This document shows positions 26,221 through 38,767 of a stretch of 64,000 nt of DNA, piece by piece. The position numbers and the translations under genes were made by a program. The first letter of the stretch is position 1. Each line of letters starts with the position of its first letter. The notes beneath the pieces were generated by a model, which was not told where the DNA came from, did not search any database, and was given only the letters and a program-made list of their open reading frames with translations. Origin of the DNA: Wolfiporia cocos (lineage: Eukaryota; Basidiomycota; Agaricomycetes; Polyporales; Phaeolaceae); contig JACCLO010000007.1 in assembly GCA_029448655.1 (NCBI GenBank), positions 3,224,001-3,288,000 of the forward strand. Direction: 5' to 3'.

Positions 26221-29200
26221 TTAGGCTCGCGAAGAGGTAGCCTTGGCCAAATCGCAGTTGCATCAGGAGGTACCCGTAGCCTTGATGCGAGCAGTGCAAG
26301 GTGCCACTTGGTCGACAGCGGAGTTTCTTGGCACGTCGGCCCCAGGACCTGCGGCGGGTGTGGAGCTCTGGATCGACCAGAAATCTTGGGCGGTAAGGCC
26401 GTTTTGAATAATGTCGCCTCACTCTATGTTGGGCCGCAGTTCAGCCGTGGTGCGCCCTTATCTTCTCTGATAGCACGGTCCATCGTGACTATGTGGATAC
26501 TAGACCCCAACAACGAGCGGTAGTGGCGCAAGCAGGCGCCATCCCCGACTTCTTGTAAGTGAAAGTGTTGCATCATCTACGCTATAGGTATAATCATGCT
26601 AGCGGAAGCTAACATGTATGCAAGTTGTATATCGTGCGACATTCCATCACAAGAAAGGCCGCAGACGTGCATCTCGGTGGTGCAGCTCAAGATCAGTCAT
26701 GCGCCTCAAAGGACCCTGAAGATTACTCAACAGCTGGCTACGTAAGCTAGGATGAGATGATATTGACAAAGCAGCAGAATGCGTGCTTTGCCCCTTACTC
26801 GTATCACTATACTGTGGCGACTAGTGCAATCGCACGACATACTATGGGCAACCGTAACCACCTCTGTTACGTCTGTTCAGCGATTGTACAGATCATGACT
26901 GTCATAGCGGGGCGGTACGCCGGTGAGCAACTCAACGGTATATACTGATTGACGTACCAGCGCGATAAGCACTTATTCACCCTAATTGCCATCAAGCGCA
27001 GATGTGACACATCATAGACTTTGTCCCAAGGGAATTATCTGTTACACTGTTCGGAACATGCAATCCCGCTGCGCGCTGTTGGGCGTCGGTACGATACCAG
27101 ACGGGGAAGGCGCAATGCTGAACGCCGCATCGGCAAGCCATGCACGCATGATTCGTTTGGTTTCTTCGAACTTCTGACTGCTATGCAGCGACGGTAGATT
27201 AACTGCACGCTGGCCCACCGCCTACCTCAGACGTTATCTCCCTGCTGGGAATGCCAGCGCTGAGGTGAGCTCTAACTTGTGTTTCACCGAGTATATGGCC
27301 TGTCCGTATGCTATCTAATCGAATGCAAACATTGTCCCCCACTTGGAGTGCCAACGCTGGAATTACTCGCACGCTATCTGCTTGCACTCATTTTCACACA
27401 CACAAACCATCCGATTCAAGAGATCGATGAGTACGCCGCATAGCAGTGACTAATTGGCCGAAACAGGCAGCAAAGGTCTACAATGAAACGCTGAGTCGAA
27501 GCGTCAAGCACAACCACGTTGCAAGATGCGCTGCTGCCAACGCTCTCCGTTGCGCGAGATTGGCTAGCCAGTTACGTTTTGTATCGATTTTTGAAGCAGA
27601 ATCGTATCTGCTGTTGCTCGCCTTCTCAGAATGAAAAGCCTTCCTGGTACACCATCAATAGGCGATACGGCAGCTAGGTATTCCGCTATAGTTCCGATAT
27701 GGATATGTTTGCCTTCATGTCTGCGCGACGGGAAATGTATCTCGACAATCAGCGGGCAAGTAAGGACTATCGCAAAGGTAAGGGACCCTAGTTGAACGCT
27801 ACATGTAAGCTCCCTATTATACTCCTCTTCGATCATTGCTCCTCCCGCTTCGATGGCCCACTGAAGTGTTCTACACAAGTTAGATTGGCATATCGTGCCA
27901 ATTTAATTGCTGTTGAGTCTGATATTATTTACTTGGGTGGTCACGTAAGTTCAAATAGTCATGCTAAGTCGTTGATTCCGACCGAAATGCGCCGCTAGAC
28001 ATTCTTTAGCCCTCGCTAAAGTGAGTGTATTGGCACACATCCAGGAGGATTGATCAAGTGAGATCAGTTTTATTTGATTCACCCACGGGTTGCATAGGCT
28101 GACTTGATTGAGGGCATCCCTTTCTACATATCTTTTTGGTGCCCACGGGCCAAACATACGAAGCACTTATCCGTTCAATCCTTCGTGGTCGAGTGGCAGC
28201 CTCGTGAATGCAGCTTATTTTTCATGGTTGGTCATTGTGAATGGGGCTATAACTCACTGAAGTGCGATCGACACCTCGCACAATGTTCGTATGACATGCT
28301 GGCCATCTATCCATCCGTCTGCTTGTCCTCAAGCAGCCACACGACCACAGCTTGTGCCTCAGCATTTACAGTACAAAAGTGACGTTAGGTGAGCCGAGTT
28401 TCAAAGTGGAAGATGCAGTTTGGTGCTCGTGGCATATGTGTGGCGTGTGGCATGAGACACGCGGGTAACGCCCATCTAGCTGTGATAACCTAGTGTAAGG
28501 CGAAGGCCATCGTGCAGAGGGAAACGAGTTCGGTAGATTTGCTACACTTTACGAGTTATTGCCTGAGTCCCGGCCAATACAGACCCACGTCAGCAGGGTC
28601 TGACACCACCAGGATGCAGCAACGACTTTGGACACGGCTTTCGTAGCCCTTGTGTACAGTCCAATCCCCAATAACAGATTTCATGCTCATGCAATGCATT
28701 ACATTGAATGTTACTACGCGCTATGAGACAATTCATAATTCTTCTACACAAGATGCAAGGCAATGAGACACGTATTTGAGCAGAGCGGAGACCAGCGGTG
28801 TCGTGGGGTCCCGCGTTGGGGAGTGCGGAGATGACCAGAGCAAGAATGAGCAAAGGATACTGATGCGGGGCAGAAAGGAGGGAGAATAACGGTCAAATAA
28901 CGAGCAGAGCGCTGAAGAACCGTGATATCGAAGTTGGATTTGTCGGAATCTCTCGTGTGGTGTCATAGGTGTGAGTATGTCCAGCAGTCATGACTTCCTG
29001 TGAACCTGACGAACCTTAGAAATTAGAATGCTCTTCATGAATGATTTACCAGCGCAAGGCCGTATCCTCCCAAATTACATCTCTTTGGCGGTTCCATAGA
29101 ATAGAACTTGAAAACTATGGCACCAACGCAGTCAACATCGAAGGCACGCTATCTACAAGCTGCCGGGTCCACCGACTGTCAATCGAACAAGAGTCCAAGC

Positions 29201-31826
29201 AACAAGAAAATGCACCAAGACAGCTGCGTGTGCGTTCACGCATGCGCACCATCGGAGCTAAACGCACACCCCGCGCCTCCTTAACCAACGGTACGACAGC
29301 GCGCCATGCATCACCTCTGAGACGATCCGCGGCCTGCGAAACTGGTCCGCTTGCGCACCGGCGATTCTTCCACCAATTCCCATCTCCGCAGAACCCGGAC
29401 GGAAGGACATGCATGAGCGCAGGCAAGAAGACACTGCAGCCGCCCAGGGCTCTGGAGTCCAGGCGCACCGCGAATCGGCTCCAGGGACGTGAGCGGCGCG
29501 CGCGTGCGCGCATGCGAACAGCTGACAGGCAGCTGGTTAGCCGCGAGGTCTATAGAGAAGGGCGTAGGTAGCACGGCTCTGCAGTTGCAGGCTCAGCTCT
29601 CAGAATCAGGCGTCAGCGCTGTGCACGGTTCAGACGAATGCATCTTGATTCGCGTCCGACCCCGGAAGTTCATGCACTGCGGTATTGAGAAGTACGCGAG
29701 CGCGGTCCGCCAACGTCGCGCGGCCGAGCCCCAGCGATGGGAAAATGCTGCTTGGAATTAGATCAGCCCGGCTATGCATCCGCATTTGCGCGCGCCGCAG
29801 GAATGCAAGCCCCGGTCGCTGAGCGTCGAGCCTGGCGCGTCTCGCCAGACACGGCGCGCGACTATCGTCATCGTGTTGCAGACGTGCCATTGGCTGGGTT
29901 ATGCGGTGGCGGAGGTTACTAGCCCCCGAGAGGAAATAGGACAGGAAGCGAACCGTATTGTGCTGGTCTTGGTCCCGCGCACGACAAGTTAGTCCATGCA
30001 CGATTTCCTAGCAGAACGCGCTGAGCTAGCGGCCGGGGTCCTAGCCGCCATTACTTCACCTTCATTATGGACTTGGGACGCTGGCCGATTGCGACACACG
30101 GCACAGTGATTGCGTTGCGACATGCTCATGCGAGACTGTCTCAGGCTTGGCCTCGTCAGCGGGAAGAATGTGCGGGTAGCTCATAGCGCGCGGAGATTCT
30201 TCTCCTGCGGTCCCGTGCGCTCTTCAGATCAGATCGTCGTTGTGTGGACAGGCCGATCTAATACTGATGTGTGCATGAGCCACATTCCCTATCCAACGGA
30301 GTCAGCGCCGAATCTGCGATGGACGACACAGCAGATTGCAGCACCGACCGTCAAGATGTGGACTGCATCTTCGTTGACTGCTGGGTGTCAGAGCCTCCGG
30401 CACCACGAAACGCGCGCGCGCGCGCGACCGTCAACACACGGGCACGAGGGATCTGGCCGATCGACCCGCTTGCGCATCTCGCCGCAGGAGCCCAAGTTCC
30501 GATCTTCGAAATTCGAGCGTCGAGCCTGACACATCTCGTCAGATTCAGGCTGCGCCCATCGTGATGCTCACAATATTTATGATTGTTTCCCCATCATCAG
30601 ATAGTGTCGTATATTTGGCATGCGCGACCCGACGTGCGGCTGCTCGCAATGTTTACAAAGCGCGAACCGAACCGGGCGCCGTGGATCCGGCGGGAAGTCG
30701 ACGGCTGCGCAGGAGCTTAGGACGTCCCGGCGGGTAGGGCGGAGACCATCATTACCAGTGGTTGTCGCGAGCTTAATGTGATGTCGTTAGCTCTGGCCCT
30801 GTGCGCGGTGGCGGGACGGGTAGCCCCCGAGCTCGATATATTCAAATTGCAATTATCGCTGGAGAGGGCAATACGAGACACGAATCTGACCTGGTGGGGG
30901 AGGGAAGGGGGCATGCACGTTGTGAGTGCCACCTGCGTCTAGGCATCGGCATCGACCCCCGCGGCGCCGCCTCGTCAGCGCAGCGCCAGTTCTCCGGTCA
31001 GATGTCGTCATTGTTATACTGATGTACGGGTGGCAGATGGCAGGTGCTCGCAAAGTCAATTGCTGATGCAAACGCAGATGCAATTGCGAATGCGAATGAA
31101 ATTGCGAAGGCAGCGCGGAGCCTGCGTCATTGCGGTTAAGGCGTCGGGCGCTGTGGCGCCGCTTCGATGTCGCGGATGCGCGTCCAGTGCGGTACACTGG
31201 TGATGAATCGAATATGATGCATGATGTATGGTATTCGGCATCCAGATGCAGCAGCTCCATTTCGGGGCACGCGAGATAATGGTAATGGTGTTGGCCAGAT
31301 TGTGCACCGTGGCTGCACTGGTCTTCGGCACGCCACCAGGACGCCGACGCACGGGCGCCTCACTCACAACCCTAATCATGTCCAACCCGATGCGCATTTT
31401 GAGACTCGCGAAGTGGAGGTACGACGCGTGCGTCATGCAAAGCATGAGGCGAAGGCCTGGGCACGCACGCCGACGCGAACGTCAGCACTCGAATCCTGCC
31501 CATTTCTCTTCTCGAGATTGCGCGAGATAGCAGATCGCCCTCGCCCGTATCTCTGCCCTGCCGGGTCGGGGCCCGGCGCGTAGGGGTCCCCGTATGGTGC
31601 GCCCTAAATTGCCTGCAGATGTTGGAAGCCCGTCGGCGGCACCCTACCGGAGAAGCGTCTTGAACGATCAGGAAAGAGTTATTATGAACGCGTGCCGCGG
31701 TACGAGAATACGCACTGCGTTCCCACTCGAGGCAGCGTCAAGTGACAAGGACGAACCACGATCGGCTGCGCCGAGGCCCCGCGCAGAGCGTTCGCACTGC
31801 CAAATCAAGCGTCCGCGTTCCGTCTT

Positions 31827-31859
31827 CGCCCTTGCCCTCGCCCTCGCCCTCGCCCTCGA
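31827..31859. repeat. GCCCTC hexamer array
   Basis: About five copies of a GCCCTC hexanucleotide, the first with one substitution, within the GC-rich block. Confidence 0.9.
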
Positions 31860-32920
31860 CCCCGCGTCTATAGCGCCGCCGATCAAAGTCAAACGTTGAT
31901 GCAATGCAATATTGGCGCGTCGACGCCCGCGTGCGGGCCCCGCGTGCGCTCGCACACCGCACGTCGCAAATGTGGATCGCGTCGCTGCGGTCAGAGACGC
32001 AGCGCGTACGTCACGATCATGCGAGGCCAGGGCGCCGACCGGGCTGAGTGCGCACTACGCACGGCATCCCATTAATATTGTGATTCGCATTAATATTGAC
32101 CTGCGCAGATAGCAGATTGTGATTGCGACTGTCCCGAAATGGCAGACGCGTGGGGTCCCAGGTCCAATATAGATACGTCCCTTCCTACGCGTGTTCGACA
32201 CTCTTCAGCGGCAGAGAACCATTTCGGGTGAATATGACATTGCGTGTGCGCCAGACTGCGTCGATGAAAAAGGAAGTTCCCTAATCTGTGAGCAGGACCG
32301 CTTGCGCGCAAGTTCACAGCTCCGGAAGGTGCCCACAGTTTCCCTTTCCAGCGGTCAACGGAGCGTCCCGATTGATTCCAACGGGCACTTTCTATGACTG
32401 CAAAGCTTCTCTGCTGACAAGCAGTGACAGCTGCCTGCCAGGCCACACCGCCCGCACCGCCTACATCGACCAGAACGGGAAATTTTCTCTTCGTGAGCGT
32501 GGTCCAGAAAAACGCGCCATGGCATTGTCATCTGAAATGGCTGTAATTATTAAATGACGGCGCTGGCGCTCATTACCGTGGAGCGCGGACACACCTTGCT
32601 ACGGTGGTGCGCCCACGAAATCAAAATCAGACTCCACCTCGAACGCGCATATGCGTCCGCTGGCAGCTTCCCTGCGAGCGCGAGCGCCTGGGCAAAGCAT
32701 GCGATCGATATCGTCGCTGGCCTGCGGATACACAGGGTCGGCGCGTCGCGCACTCCGCACGGGCACCCGCTATCATCACGACTGATATAGCACTGAGCCC
32801 ACGACTCGCACGGCTGTCTCGGTAAGCAAGCGTTGTGACAGCGCGTGCGTGCCAATATCAGCGTGGCCAGGAGGGCTTGCGGCCTGCCTCGGACTGAGAG
32901 CCTCCACCGCCGTGGCGGGG

Positions 32921-32983
32921 CGCGTACCGCCCGACTCGAGACGCGTACCGCCCGACTCGAGACGCGTACCGCCCGACTCGAGG
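32921..32983. repeat. 21-bp tandem repeat, three copies
   Basis: The unit begins CGCGTACCGCCCGACTCGAG and is repeated exactly three times; only the last base of the last copy differs. A 21-bp unit keeps frame, but no supported gene covers it. Confidence 0.95.
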
Positions 32984-33783
32984 CGCAGAGATCCAGGTGC
33001 CAGACGAATGACGATCGATGCGGCAGGGCTAGTGGCTGTCCCACTAGACCAGCGAGATGCCCAAATGCGGCTGCCAAGGCGCCGGTGGCGTTAGGCATTG
33101 ATGGTTTCCGCATTTGGGCTCGTGGGCTGTCAGCGTACGCGCTGACGTTGTGGCACGCCGGCGTGTGGCCTGGCGGTCGTATTTGGTCCCGCGCGTGCAC
33201 TGGTACCGAGCCAGACGCGAGCCGGTGTGGCTCGGCTCGCCCGCTGAGGCATGCGCACATCCACGACAGCGGCTCGCCGAAGCCTCGCGTTCTCGCCTTG
33301 GACCGCGGAGACCGGGAAGCGCGGACGGTTAGCGAGCGTGCTAGGATACGCCATCACTTCTCGAAGCCCGCGCGCACGGATTCTCCCTTCTGATATGCTT
33401 GGCCCTGCGTTAAGCGTGTGCGCAGCGCGTCAGTACTACGTCCGAGCAAAGCTCGGCCACGATAAGGGGCCTCGCCGGTGCTGGCGCGGGTGCGTCTCGC
33501 TGCGTTCCCACTCGCAGGGATACGCGGCCCCGAATGAATGTGAGCCGGTGCGCTGCGGGTGCGGGAGATGCCAGGGGACATGAATGCCGTGCGTGTGCCA
33601 TGCGTGTCCTGGCCCGCTGACCGCGTCCCCAGCAACGCAGCCTCCTGGTGCAGCGCCGCATGCGTTTGTCAGCACGGAGAACAGATCCACGGCCAGGCGC
33701 CAGGAAGACGATCCAGGCGGCTTCGCGGCAGGGCGCGGGCCAATCGGGACGCGCGTGTGCGCGATCGGGGCGCGCGCAGATCG

Positions 33784-33816
33784 GAGCACTGCACGAGCAC
33801 TGCACGAGCACTGCAC
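33784..33816. repeat. 11-bp tandem repeat, three copies
   Basis: Three perfect copies of GAGCACTGCAC in the GC-rich block upstream of the transporter gene. Confidence 0.95.
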
Positions 33817-34220
33817 TCGCAGCCGTGTGCCATCCGGGGCGAGCTGATGCCCGCATCGGGCGGGTGCTCGAGTCGCGCAGGCGACGCCGCTGCGTGCGCG
33901 CCGTCCGACGCTGCCTTCTCCCGCGGTGGCGCGCCCGCGGGCAGTGGCAGCAGCAAGGAGGACGCGGGCGAGCCTGCGCCACCCTGCCCAGGCTCGATCG
34001 ATCAGGTATACAGTCCGCATATGCACGCGTGCCCGCCCCTTCGCATTCTCCGAAAGACAGGCTGCGCCGGGCGTGTTAAGAATGCCTCCCGCGCTGTGCC
34101 GCACGCCCGACTGCTCCCCGTCCCCGTCCCCGCACCGCACCCTGCCTGCCCCGCACGCGCCGCGCCGCCTCGGCCGCCGTCCACCCCGCTTCAACGCTGA
34201 GTCACCGCACGGGAGATAGG

Positions 34221-36255
34221 ATGTCGTTTTCGGAGAAGGATCCCGCGGCGTCGCCCGCGCACGAGAAGGACGCGTCCCTCGCGGACGTGTCCGTGCAGCA
34301 CACCGCGACCGGCCGCTCCTCGCCCTCGGCCAAGCACTCCGATTCCGAGAGCCTGCCCCCGCCGCCCGAGCCCGAGGCGTACACGATCCCCGACGGCGGG
34401 CTCAAGGCGTGCCTCGCCGTCTTCGGCGGGTGTGTCCCTCCCCTTCATCTGCCGCCCCTCCTCGTACTCACCCCCGCGCGCCGCAGGTTCCTCGTCCAGT
34501 TCACGACGTTCGGGTACGCGAGCTCGTTCGGCGTGTACCAGGATTATTATGTCCTCCAGGGCGGGTTCTCCTCGTCCGACGCGAGCTGGATCGGCTCGAT
34601 GCACGTACGTCCGCCGCCGTGTGCATCATGCGCCGCTCGCCGCTCACGCCCTGCAGCTCTTCCTCCTGTTCTGCATGGGCCTCCCCGCGGGTATGCTCTT
34701 CGACAAGGGCCTCTTCCACTACGTGCACACCTTCGGCACGATCCTCTACGTCTTCTCGTGCGTGTTATCGTCGTGCGCGTGTGTGCGGACCGCTGACTTG
34801 CTCCCGCGCAGGATGTTCATGCTCTCGCTCGCAAATCCGTCGCACTACTACGAGCTCATCCTCGCGCAGGGCGTCGGCATGGGCCTCGGCTCCGGCTTCC
34901 TCCTCGTGCCCGCGGTCACGATCCAGGCGCAGCACTGGAAGCGCCACCGCGCGTTCGCGATGGGCTTCGTCCTTGCCGGTGAGTGCGCGCTTCGCTTGGG
35001 ATTTGTGCCCCGCGCGCGCGTGGGTTCGCGCGGGAGGTGGGCGCCCTCCGACGCGGGCGGCGGCCGTCCCCCGTTCCCGTGAGGTTGCGCAGCGCATCGC
35101 GGAGAATCCGCCCGCGCGCCGCAAGAGAGAAATCGAACGACGACGCTGACGCGCGCGCACGCAGGGAGCGCGAGCGGCGGGATCGTGTACCCGATCCTGC
35201 TCAACCGGCTCTTCAACCACCCGCACGTCGGCTTCCCGTGGGCGGTGCGCGCGAGCGCGTTCCTCACGCTCGGCCTGCTCGTCATCGCGGGGCTCTGCAT
35301 GACGACGCGCATGCCGCCCAAGAAGCCCGCGGCCGAGCAAGAGACCCTCGCGCAGCGCTGGCGGAAGGTCGCGCGCGACTGGGTGTTCTTCGTCACGCTG
35401 CTCGGGTGCGTGCGTCCGTGCTGGGGTGCGGTGAGGTGCTGACTGCGGTGTAGGGACTTTTTGATTTTGTGGGGGCTGTTCTTCCCCTGTGAGTGCCAGT
35501 GTACATCCCGCCCCCGGGCACGCGGCTGATCCCCGGAAAGACTTTTACCTCCAGCTCTGGTCGAACCTGCACGGGCTCGACTCGACGTTCGCGTTCTACT
35601 CCGTGCGTCCCCCCCTCCTCGCGCGCCTGACCCTCGCACTCACGCCCCTGCGCGCCGCAGATCGCGATCCTGAACGCGGGCTCGGTCGTGGGCAGGCTCG
35701 TGCCGAACGCACTCGCGGACCGCTTCGGGGTGTTCAACGTGATCTGCCCGTCGAACGTGATCGCGGGCGCGGTGCTCTTCGCGTTCTTCGGCGCGACGAG
35801 CGTCGGCGCCGTCGTCGTCTTTGCGCTCATCTATGGCTTCTTCTCCGGCGCGTGTGAGTCCCCCGCTGCTCGTCAAGACCCGTTCGATTTTCTGACGTTT
35901 CTGATCTGATCTGGGATTCACCTTGCTTTTTTGACGCGTGGTGCGTGCAGTCGCGTCGATGATCACGCCGACGCTCGCCGCGCTGACGAAGGACCCGGGC
36001 GACATGGGGTGCGTCCCCCCCTCTCCCCGCGCGGGCTGACGCTGACGCGTGCGCAGGTTCCGCCTCGGCCTCGGCTACTTCGTGATGTCGTTCGCGATCC
36101 TGACGGGCAGCCCGATCGACGGCGCGCTCCTCGGCGGGGAGCGCGACTGGGCCAAGCCGATCGCGTTCAGCGGCGTCGTGATGCTCGCGGGCTCCGCGAC
36201 GATGCTCGTCGCGCGCCATTTTCTCGCGAAGGAGCGCGGGACGCAGTGGGTCTGA
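34221..36255 (+). CDS. MFS transporter, monocarboxylate-porter-like
   Basis: Nine exons, 34221-34429, 34487-34604, 34657-34757, 34812-34978, 35165-35405, 35500-35602, 35661-35853, 35951-36008 and 36057-36255, sum to 1389 nt (462 aa). After a hydrophilic N terminus of about 55 residues come PDGGLKACLAVFGGFLVQF (the family's D-G-G-x-x-A entry to span 1), FGVYQDYYV, ASWIGSMHLFLLF, GVGMGLGSGFL, FAMGFVLAGSASGGIVYPI, FYLQLWSNLHGLDSTFAFYS, NAGSVVGRLVPN and FRLGLGYFVMSF. These match fungal monocarboxylate-transporter-like MFS proteins with 12 spans. Substrate is unknown; several members do not carry monocarboxylates. Introns 4, 5 and 7 are longer (186, 94 and 97 nt) than elsewhere. Third codon positions are overwhelmingly G or C, unlike the other genes in the window but like the flanking non-coding DNA. 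Confidence 0.9.
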
Positions 36256-37184
36256 GCGCACGGGCAAAAATGCATTGTTACGTTAGGGAGAGAGAGGGAG
36301 GGGAGGTCGTGTGGAGCGCATTTCATTAGACGAGCGTACAGTACGGACTGGCGGACACGCACGCACGCATGCATAATGTCGAGTCTCGGTTGTTCCGGTC
36401 GCACGTCCTCGGTTTGGCCCCATGTTAGTCTGGCTTGCGTACTGTACATATATTGTGAAGCCATGTTTGGATAGACAGCCCTGTGGCTTGTGTACACAAC
36501 TCCAACTCCGCGACGAGACCGACTCGGCGCGTCGGTTCCTCAAAGCAGTGCAATTGCCTTGGTGATGGAGGAGATTGGACTCAGATTCCGATTTCGTTGT
36601 ACAAGGAACAGGATGGGCAGTACCGGCTTTCGAGCCGCAACATGTAGTCGGGCACTATAGCATAGCCGGCCCAAGTGAAGTAGATGTGCTGTCAATTTCG
36701 GGGCCGCTGGAGTTCACCGTCTTCAGTGATGTCGATGAATTCCGTACCCGCCCGCTTAGCAAGAATCAGCAACACGAGGCCCCGTTGCAGGGCGGTGGCG
36801 GCGCGCATTGTTTCTGGACGTCTCGGATGCCCACATCCCAACTCCCGAGACGGAGACGGAGATTCAAAGAATTCGCGGGTAGGTCTTGGCGCTGAGTCAG
36901 CCACCGCAACCTCCAGCGCTCCGCAGGTCCTGCGGGATGCCAAGCAGCAGCATAATCCATTAGTAGCCATTATCTAGTCTACGACTCGCGCCGGATGGCC
37001 TTTTAGCCTACGCCTTTGTAATCTCGTACCGACTCTAAAACGTGTATGTATGGTAGAGTCGCGTCGAGACCTCCTCGCTCCTCGCAACAGGCGCGGGACG
37101 GCTGGCGCCGGCGCGGCGCGCCGAGCATGGTACCCTCCGACGCGCGGAACTTTGCGCGATCCTCGGTCCCGGTCTGCGGGGGGC
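36256..37184. other. intergenic between convergent genes
   Basis: No supported gene. It holds the 3' flanks of the MFS gene and of family B copy 1. Confidence 0.6.
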
Positions 37185-38767
37185 TCACGGACACGGGACC
37201 TCGTGCTTCTCGTCGAGGTCGTCGGCGACGGTGTCGAGCTCGCCGGGGCGGACGCGCATGGTGGACATCTCGAACTGGACCTCGGTGTTCTGCGCGCGTC
37301 AGCCGGCGAGGTCGACGATGGTTGAGAGCTCTGTGCGAGACGGCGGAGCGAACGACGCACGCACCCGGCTCACGTTCACCGCGATGGGCCCCGGGTACCC
37401 GCGGCTCGCGCCGAGGCCCGCGCTCGTCGTGATGTGGAACTCGCTCGTTTCTTGCAGCGCGGCGCGCCCGTTCAGCCTGCGGGCGCGTCAGTCGGCTTGG
37501 CGGTGGGACTCTCCGTGCGAGTGGCGCCATTGGTTTGGAACAGAGACTCACGACATCATGAGCGCGTTTGAATATACTGCGCGCGCGCGTCAGCTGGGCT
37601 AGCTGGGACACAGAATGGGGACTCGTACATCTGGGGTAAAAGAAGATGTTGCCGAGCCAGATTGCTGGTGATTGCCGTCACATCGGTAGACTGCGCTGTG
37701 AGTACTGATCACTTACTATCGTCCCGTTGAGCGACATTCTAGATAATCGCCTTGATGAGCACATTAGCAGGGATGGACGTGGATAGAATACTCACAATGG
37801 CCAGTGTAATTATTTGACAGATGCTGCAATTGCCGCGGGATCAGCTACGCTCGTGGAAGCAAATCCGTGCACTACTCACCTGGTCGCGAGACCAGTCTCT
37901 TTAACAACTCTATAAGCTCAGAGGCAAATGATGACGAACGAGCCACTCACCGATCGTCCATCGCATGATAGTGTCTATAGCGAGCATCCTATAAACGCGG
38001 TCATGACACCTGATCAGTTTTGATAAGCCGCGATCACACGCACTTGCGATGCTTGCTCCGCCGAGTGTGCAGGTAGTAACAAAGACAGATGGTGTTCCAC
38101 GCGTCGGTAAACAGCGCAAGAGACAACGCGAGGTCAATTGTCCACCCGTACCGATCTTCGTATACCGACCTTGAGTGGGTTTGGAGCGTGAACGTGCACA
38201 TGGCGATGACAACTCCCACTCGCGCTAAGCTTCCCAGCCACGGAGGCAGACTGGTCCACCAGTGGCCGGAGATCACGAAGATCCGCCATGCAAAAAAGGA
38301 CTATTTTGATATGAGCACCCCGTCGCGGCTCAGACAATGAGACCACGCTGTACCTGCACAATTCCGCCGATGAAGCCACTGAGAAAGAACGTGATGGCGA
38401 TAGTCCATGGCAAATCGTTATAGACACCATAGTTTCCGAAGTTGGTTACAGAGATGGAGTATTGGTAGGCGCAAGTGAGTACTGTTAGGACAGTCTCCAA
38501 CACCCTGCGTACGATCTCGCTCAACACACGGCTATTGTGCAGAGCGCGAATCTCACCATACACCCCAGACCTGCAATTGAATACCGATTAGATTGCCGTG
38601 GCAGCTGTCATGGAAGTACGCTTCACCACACATCTCAGCCACAGCGGATCCTTGGCGTATACGCGCGAGTAGTTATAGGTCTGTAGGGTCGAAATACCAT
38701 ACAGAAACGTTGAGATCAGGACGCCAACGAGGATAGGACCAGCCGTTAGATTCTTGGAAAGTGCCAT
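37185..38767 (-). CDS. DUF6534-type membrane protein, family B copy 1
   Basis: Twelve exons on the minus strand, 38767-38627, 38570-38557, 38504-38354, 38300-38044, 37988-37951, 37898-37880, 37823-37796, 37738-37717, 37664-37629, 37576-37552, 37476-37365 and 37289-37185, sum to 948 nt (315 aa). The protein has the DUF6534 layout: TAGPILVGVLISTFLYGI, TLQTYNY, VLETVLTVLTCAYQYS, SFFAWRIFVISGHWW, YGWTIDLALSLALF, RWTIETGLATSICQIITLAI, TIWLGNIFFYPRLYSNALM, SLNGRAALQ, and a tail with NTEVQFEMSTM. About seven spans are expected; the function is unknown. Exons of 14, 19, 28, 22 and 25 nt are unusually short, but copy 2 has the same lengths at the same places. The last exons lie in the GC-rich block. 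Confidence 0.85.

Larger units (their letters stand above)
22455..29040. other. gene-poor region, no gene recognised
   Basis: Over 6.5 kb I could not assemble any spliced frame with family motifs. Minus-strand ORF pieces at about 24.2-25.4 kb include hydrophobic stretches (for example LNIMWTIVLLFIVRRVRARL at about 24.3 kb) that may be a decayed membrane-protein gene, but exon joins are not convincing. No LTR ends or target duplications were seen. Composition is like the surrounding gene-bearing DNA. Confidence 0.45.
29041..34220. other. GC-rich region with short tandem repeats, no gene recognised
   Basis: Base composition rises sharply and CpG-rich runs appear. Long ORFs open on both strands in several frames, as expected for GC-rich sequence; none shows a domain, and they overlap one another. 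It contains three short tandem arrays, listed separately. The right end is the promoter of the MFS transporter gene. Confidence 0.5.

Noticed and set aside
32550..34200. Long ORFs on both strands (236 codons at 32550-33260 -, 252 codons at 33436-34194 -, 213 codons at 33559-34200 +)
   Set aside because: They overlap each other in several frames in GC-rich DNA where stops are rare, run through tandem repeats, and show no domain or hydrophobic pattern.
34409..35340. Long Arg-rich ORFs overlapping the MFS gene
   Set aside because: They are alternate-frame shadows; the spliced MFS model explains this DNA with family motifs and a sum divisible by three.
37003..37611. 202-codon minus ORF at the 3' end of family B copy 1
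   Set aside because: Arg/Pro-rich alternate frame; the true exons 10-12 of copy 1 lie here in other frames with motifs shared by copy 2.
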